Source: Flagellimonas_B algarum (GTDB taxonomy: Bacteria; Bacteroidota; Bacteroidia; Flavobacteriales; Flavobacteriaceae). Taken from it: DNA of 64,000 bases. The notes beneath the pieces were generated by a model. The model was not told where the DNA came from. It searched no databases and was given only the letters and a program-made list of their open reading frames with translations. The position numbers and the translations under genes were made by a program. The stretch is taken from NCBI RefSeq assembly GCF_040513375.1, contig NZ_JBEVTG010000002.1, positions 1,302,001 through 1,366,000 of the forward strand. Reading direction: 5' to 3'. Positions 59,432 to 64,000 of the stretch are shown piece after piece. Within the stretch, counting starts at the first letter, position 1; each line of letters opens with the position of its first letter.

Positions 59432-61153
59432 CTAAATGTTTTGTTGTTTCAATTGTTCGACAATATAATCTGAGGCCCGCCATGCCAGCGCGAGGATGGT
59501 CCAGGTACAATTTTTGTCCGCCTGTGAAACGAACGGTCCGGCATCGGTGATGAAGACATTTTCGACATCATGAAGCTGTTGGAATTTATTCGTCACGGAT
59601 TCTTTGGGATCATCGCCCATTCTGGTCGTTCCTACTTCATGAATGATCTCTCCCGGGGTCAGCAAACCGTAATTGCTTTCCTTACCTGGTTTGCCCCCTA
59701 GACGCATACCACCCATATTATGGATGATCTCTGCAAAGGTATCTTGCATATGTTTGGCTTGGTTGACCTCGAAATCAGACCACTTATAGTTGAATTTCAA
59801 TACGGGTATACCGTATTTGTCAACCGTTGTAGGATCGATTTCACAATAGTTCTCTTTTCTGGCAATAGCTTCACCACGACCCCCGAAACCGATGACGGAT
59901 CCATAGTATTTCTTCACATCGTCTCGAAGGCTGTCGCCGTAACCCCCTACTCGGAGGCCGAAGAACTTGTTGAAGTCGTTTACATTGAAACCGAAGCCAT
60001 AGTTAGGTTGGCCCATACCCCCCCAAACTTCGATATGGTACCCTCTTGGAAAATCCAATTGGGAATTATCTCCCCACCATGGGGAATAGACATGCATGCC
60101 CCCGACCCCATCTTCATTATACGAGGTCTTGCGGTTCATAAGCCCGGGAATGAAACCTGCCGCGCTTGCACCCGTTGAATCGTGCAGGTATTTCCCAACA
60201 AGGTCACTGCTATTGCCCAACCCGTTCGGATGCTGCTTTGATTTTGAATTCAACAAGATCCTTGCCGAACTACAGGCCGAGGCGGCCAAGACCACCACTT
60301 TACCTTTGATCTTGTATTCCTTGCGATCTTCTTTGTTGATATAGGATACGCCCGTAGCCCTTCCTTCTTCATCGGTGGTTACTTCCCTGACCATACAGTT
60401 CACAAAGAGTTCTACCTGGCCACCGTTCTTCTGGGCAGGAAAGATCAAACAGCTGCCTGATGAAAAATCGGCATAGACCGAACATGATCTCGAACATTGT
60501 CCACAATAAAAACAGACCCCACGATCGGTATTGATACGTTTCGTCAACATCGACATTCGGGAAGGGATCACCGGAATTCCGGTTTTTCTTGCCCCATCGA
60601 TATAGAACAATTCGTGCAGACGGGGTTTTGGCGGAGGAAGGAAGAACCCATCCGGGTCGTTCGGCAGCCCCTCATTGGTACCGAAGACACCGATCAGCTT
60701 ATCGACCTTGTCATAATATGGTTTGACATCATCATAACCGATAGGCCAATCTTCACCATGGCCATCACGCGTCTTGCCTTTAAAGTCCTTTGGGCCGAAA
60801 CGCAGCGAAATACGCCCCCAGTGGTTGGTACGACCTCCGAGCATTCGGGAGCGCCACCATTTGAAATCAGTTCCCGGCTCATGGGTATAGGGCTCGCCCT
60901 CGACTTCCCAATCACCCCATGACATATCCCATTCGCCAAAAGCACGATCCGTACTTGCCCCCCTTCTCGGAGATTCGTAGGGCCATTTCAATTGGGTCAT
61001 GGTCTTGGGGTCTTTGGGGTCAAAGAACGGTCCGGCCTCGACGACAGCGACTTTCAGTCCGGCATCGGCAAGTACCTTAGTGGCCATTCCACCACCGGCC
61101 CCTGAACCGACGATGATCACGTCGTATTCTTTCGGGCTTTCGATTATTTGCAT
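59432..61153 (-). CDS. GMC family FAD-dependent oxidoreductase, probable glycoside 3-dehydrogenase large subunit
   Basis: 573 residues. FAD loop IVGSGAGGGMATKVLADAG, a Cys-rich segment (CFYCGQCSRSCSVY, about residue 215-240), and a C-terminal GMC part with GTTRMGDDP and ITDAGPFVSQADKNCTWTI. No signal peptide, so export would depend on the Tat-bearing partner encoded next. Related complexes oxidise sugars or glycosides at C3, passing electrons to cytochromes. The substrate cannot be read from sequence. Confidence 0.87.
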   Translation of the reverse strand: MQIIESPKEYDVIIVGSGAGGGMATKVLADAGLKVAVVEAGPFFDPKDPKTMTQLKWPYESPRRGASTDRAFGEWDMSWGDWEVEGEPYTHEPGTDFKWWRSRMLGGRTNHWGRISLRFGPKDFKGKTRDGHGEDWPIGYDDVKPYYDKVDKLIGVFGTNEGLPNDPDGFFLPPPKPRLHELFYIDGARKTGIPVIPSRMSMLTKRINTDRGVCFYCGQCSRSCSVYADFSSGSCLIFPAQKNGGQVELFVNCMVREVTTDEEGRATGVSYINKEDRKEYKIKGKVVVLAASACSSARILLNSKSKQHPNGLGNSSDLVGKYLHDSTGASAAGFIPGLMNRKTSYNEDGVGGMHVYSPWWGDNSQLDFPRGYHIEVWGGMGQPNYGFGFNVNDFNKFFGLRVGGYGDSLRDDVKKYYGSVIGFGGRGEAIARKENYCEIDPTTVDKYGIPVLKFNYKWSDFEVNQAKHMQDTFAEIIHNMGGMRLGGKPGKESNYGLLTPGEIIHEVGTTRMGDDPKESVTNKFQQLHDVENVFITDAGPFVSQADKNCTWTILALAWRASDYIVEQLKQQNI

Positions 61154-61183
61154 TCGGTATTCGGTTTTTGAGTTATACGATTC

Positions 61184-62053
61184 TTATTGTACTCGGGTCA
61201 AACGGTAAAATTCCTTGCGGTACTGGCTAGGGGTACACCCCTTGATCTTTTTGAAGATCCTATTGAAATTGGCGATATTGTAGAACCCGCACTTATAGGC
61301 GATTTCAGAAACACCATATTCTTCTTCGGCCAACATACGGGAGGCATTCTCGACCCGGATTTCATTCAAATATTCCACAAAAGTGCGTTCAGTGCTTTTC
61401 TTGATAAAGCGATTGAACGATACCTTGCTCATGTTCAACAAGCTCGACACTTGATCGAGGGTAATCTTATTGGCGTAATTCTCTTGGATAAAGTTGTAGA
61501 ACAATTTTATCTTGTCGCTATTGTCGAAATCATCACGCGAAGTTTGCGAAATGGAAAGCAGGCGTTGGTTTTTGGTAATCGACAAGTCATATAATAAGGA
61601 GAACAACTCCAAGAAATAGTCGATCCCCTCCAATTTGGAGACCTTCATGATCCTCGGGGCGATCTTTTGGGACTCCATCTTGTCGAAAAGGATGCCGTGT
61701 ACCGACTTCTCGAGCATCTCACGCAACGGCTTCATGATACTCCTTCGGGTCAAATTGTCTTGAAAAAGATCGTTGTGGAATTGGATGGTGACCTCGTGTA
61801 CGCTGTTCGGGCAATTGTGCATCTTCCACCCATGGTACACATTCGGACCGACCAGGACCAACTCATAATCGTCGATTTCCTCGATGCTGAACCCTACGGT
61901 TCGCTGCATCCCCCTTCCATCCAGAATAAAATTCAACTCCAATTCCGGATGAAAATGAACCGGATAATCGAAGGTATCCCTGAATCGATCCATGACCAAG
62001 AAACTATCTTGGGGGGACAGGGCGGTGATCTCACGCTGATACTTTTTTAACAT
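61184..62053 (-). CDS. AraC family transcriptional regulator with cupin sensor domain
   Basis: 289 residues. N-terminal cupin-like sensor (FHPELELNFILDGRGMQR, GPNVYHGWKMHNCPNSVHEV) and C-terminal two-helix DNA-binding domain (LLNMSKVSFNRFIKKS; YGVSEIAYKCGFYNIANFNR). First gene of an operon with the GMC complex (30 nt to the next gene) and divergent from susC, so it probably senses a sugar and controls both sides. Confidence 0.92.
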   Translation of the reverse strand: MLKKYQREITALSPQDSFLVMDRFRDTFDYPVHFHPELELNFILDGRGMQRTVGFSIEEIDDYELVLVGPNVYHGWKMHNCPNSVHEVTIQFHNDLFQDNLTRRSIMKPLREMLEKSVHGILFDKMESQKIAPRIMKVSKLEGIDYFLELFSLLYDLSITKNQRLLSISQTSRDDFDNSDKIKLFYNFIQENYANKITLDQVSSLLNMSKVSFNRFIKKSTERTFVEYLNEIRVENASRMLAEEEYGVSEIAYKCGFYNIANFNRIFKKIKGCTPSQYRKEFYRLTRVQ

Positions 62054-62423
62054 GTCAATACTATTTTAAACTTATCTAGTATTATTTTGTCAGGTTTTAT
62101 AAGGATTAGCTCCCTCAATTTTGGACATTACACAGATAAAGTGTTAAAAAATTGCCATAAAGTACTAATAATAATTTCAATATTGCCGTATTCCAATTGG
62201 CTTTTTGAAGGATTTTATGGACAACCGTCCCTTAACAGTAGTAAAATTAACGGTTACGCCCGGTTTTTGCCGTTTTATGCCCATTTCTAAAAAATAGTAT
62301 AAAAAAATGATAATATAATACCATGCACATGCAAAGTGTTTGTATAATTTTATCACTTGTTCGGCACTTACCCTATACCGAATTGACGAACAACCGAACT
62401 ATTTAACTTAATTAATAACACTC
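62054..62423. other. Divergent regulatory region araC-susC
   Basis: 370 nt, AT-rich, no supported gene. It holds an inverted repeat TTGTTCG (62357-62363) / CGAACAA (62387-62393), two CCGAA copies (62378-62382 and 62394-62398, 16 nt apart) and an AACGG/CCGTT pair (62249-62253, 62270-62274). These are candidate binding sites for the divergent AraC protein. TAATTTTA near 62344 is a weak -7 candidate. Confidence 0.5.
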
Positions 62424-62429
62424 ATGATT

Positions 62430-64000
62430 ATGAAACAAACAATCAAACGTGGCTTTTTTGCTGTGCGGAAAAGTGGCTCGTTTTGGTCAAAATCGGCGCT
62501 CAGCCTAGTCTTGACCTTGACGTTGGCACTAGCTTCCTTTACGGCCGAAGCCAATGCTCTTTCAAAAGACAAGAACTTGATTTTACCGCAATCAACGGTG
62601 ACCGGTACGGTAACGGATGCCGATGGTGCGCCCCTACCGGGTGCCAACGTTGTGGTAAAGGGTACGACCAATGGTACCCAAACCGATTTTGATGGGAATT
62701 ACACCATTGAAGCGGATGCGAATGCCACTTTGGTATTCAGCTACATTGGATTCGGCACCCAAGAAGTTGCCGTTAATGGACAAACCACTATTAACGTAGC
62801 GATGTCCGAAGATGCCAATCAGCTTTCTGAAGTGGTCGTCTTGGGGTATGCATCGCAGACCCGTGGTGATTTGACCGGATCGGTCGCTTCCGTTGATGTC
62901 TCCGAGGCTACAAAGACCCCTTTGGTCAACGCAGCTGAAGCCTTGGAAGGACGGGTAACGGGGGTTACGGTAACCAATACCGGATCACCTGGTGCAGCTC
63001 CAAAAATCGTTATTCGTGGTTTCGGTACGAGTAACAACACCAACCCCTTATATATTATCGATGGGGTCCAGACCGATAACGCTTCGGTATTGACAAGTAT
63101 CAACCCGGCCGATATCGACCAGATCAACGTATTGAAAGATGGTGCAGCGGCTATCTATGGGGCAAGGGCCTCTAATGGTGTTGTGATCATCACCACCAAA
63201 GGCGGTGGCTACAACCAAGAAAAGCCAACGGTCTCTTTTGACGTGTATACAGGTATCACCAGAGCGGTGAACGTTCCTGAACTGTTGAACGTGAACCAAC
63301 ATGCCGATATGATCTTCCAAAGCTTGGCCAATGACGGTGCCACTGTTACCCACCCACAATACGGGTCGGGTGCAACACCGACTATACCATCCTCATTGAT
63401 CGACTACACCCGAGTAGCTTCGTACGATCCGATCGTAAGGGAAGCGCGTGGTGCTACGGTCACCCCAGGAGGAACGGATTGGTTGGATGCGGTAACCCAA
63501 GACGGACAGACCCAAAACCTTTCACTTTCCATTGCCAATGGTGGTGAAACAGGACGTTATTTCCTTTCAGCGAACTATTTGAACAGGGAAGGAGTCTTCT
63601 TGGCGCACACCTTCAAACAAGGAACCACTCGATTGAATTCAGAATTCAAGATCAGTGATAAGGTGACCATCGGAGAACACTTGAATGCTTCATTTTCAAA
63701 CGGTGGAAACAACTCGACCCGTGTCAATGACGCCTTGCGTATGAGCCCGCTGATTCCCGTCTATGATGACGAAGGGGATTTCGCAGGAACCGGTGGACCC
63801 GGACTGAGTAACACCCGTAGCCCTGTTGCCCAATTGCTACGGGCGCAAGACGATTTCAACAAAACCTTCAGGGTGTTCGGGGATGTCTATCTTGCTGCCG
63901 AAATCCACGATGGTCTTACATTCAAAACCACCTTCAGTGGGAATATCGAAAACTTTGACCAACGGGTCTTCCAGGCATTGGATCCAGAACACATCGAGCC
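62430..64000 (+). CDS. SusC/RagA-type TonB-dependent outer membrane receptor (3' end outside window)
   Basis: 523 residues visible, reading frame open to the window edge. An ATG 6 nt upstream is also possible. Long signal segment, CarboxypepD_reg-like domain (VTGTVTDADGAPLPGANVVV, KGTTNGTQTDFDGNYTI), then the plug with VVLGYASQTRGDLTGS, RGFGTSNNTNPLYIIDGV and DGAAAIYGARASNGVVIITT, then barrel strands. Imports oligosaccharide or other polymer fragments with a SusD partner expected downstream. Probably forms a locus with the divergent operon. Confidence 0.95.
   Translation, partial: MKQTIKRGFFAVRKSGSFWSKSALSLVLTLTLALASFTAEANALSKDKNLILPQSTVTGTVTDADGAPLPGANVVVKGTTNGTQTDFDGNYTIEADANATLVFSYIGFGTQEVAVNGQTTINVAMSEDANQLSEVVVLGYASQTRGDLTGSVASVDVSEATKTPLVNAAEALEGRVTGVTVTNTGSPGAAPKIVIRGFGTSNNTNPLYIIDGVQTDNASVLTSINPADIDQINVLKDGAAAIYGARASNGVVIITTKGGGYNQEKPTVSFDVYTGITRAVNVPELLNVNQHADMIFQSLANDGATVTHPQYGSGATPTIPSSLIDYTRVASYDPIVREARGATVTPGGTDWLDAVTQDGQTQNLSLSIANGGETGRYFLSANYLNREGVFLAHTFKQGTTRLNSEFKISDKVTIGEHLNASFSNGGNNSTRVNDALRMSPLIPVYDDEGDFAGTGGPGLSNTRSPVAQLLRAQDDFNKTFRVFGDVYLAAEIHDGLTFKTTFSGNIENFDQRVFQALDPEHIE

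Noticed and set aside
1..64000. CRISPR arrays, insertion sequences, prophage genes, rRNA
   Set aside because: No repeat-spacer pattern, transposase, phage structural gene or rRNA sequence was seen.

Overview
The window is chromosomal DNA of a marine-type member of the Flavobacteriaceae (Bacteroidota). Evidence: gliding/type IX secretion genes (gldJ, porV), a SusC-type TonB receptor, many secreted lipoproteins, an alkaline phosphatase of the PafA family, several Bacteroidota-only families (DUF5723, DUF4136, ASPIC/FG-GAP, arylsulfotransferase-like lipoprotein), and repeated use of the Bacteroidota -7 promoter element TAnnTTTG just upstream of start codons. I cannot name the genus. No insertion sequence, prophage or CRISPR array is visible. 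Gene density is high and most of the window is core metabolism and cell-envelope biology.

Layout. 1-4.9 kb: the end of a large FG-GAP/ASPIC protein, an ASST-like lipoprotein and two tandem paralogous secreted proteins of unknown function. 4.9-17.1 kb: housekeeping (rlmB, rhomboid, rarA, yjjG, radC, mpl), a three-gene run of secreted/outer-membrane proteins, an apparently degenerate polysaccharide-deacetylase-like protein, and a cupin/SDR pair. 17.2-21.7 kb: a translationally coupled carboxypeptidase-regulatory-domain/transglutaminase pair, then a five-gene operon of three small membrane proteins plus a LytS-type kinase and LytTR regulator, preceded by a site that matches the LytTR binding consensus exactly. 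21.7-33 kb: DUF4136, obgE, an HPRT-adenylate kinase fusion, purK-purE, an M3 peptidase, an ECF sigma factor with a small zinc-finger partner, a UbiA-like membrane protein and gcvP.

33-45.3 kb: a ketoacyl-ACP synthase III / methyltransferase / glycosyltransferase cluster, pafA, an MlaE-MlaF type lipid ABC transporter, DUF389, mannose-1-phosphate guanylyltransferase, a SprT-like protein, a debranching-enzyme-like lipoprotein and a cyclophilin. 45.2-54.8 kb: SDR, M28 peptidase, pyruvate dehydrogenase E2 and E1 alpha, cdd, porV, and divergently gldJ and murF. 54.9-57.4 kb: a DCC protein, a hipB-hipA toxin-antitoxin operon with a repeated operator-like motif, and tRNA-Val(GAC). 57.4-64 kb: queD, then an araC / GMC oxidoreductase / gluconate-2-dehydrogenase subunit 3 / periplasmic sugar isomerase operon, divergent from a susC gene that runs off the window. 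This last block looks like a carbohydrate-oxidation locus of the glycoside 3-dehydrogenase type.

The strongest non-gene signals are the LytTR direct repeat (21662-21691), the hipBA operator set (55409-55564) and an 18-bp perfect palindrome before the ketoacyl synthase gene (33097-33114). All functional calls come from reading the translated sequence; none was checked by database search.
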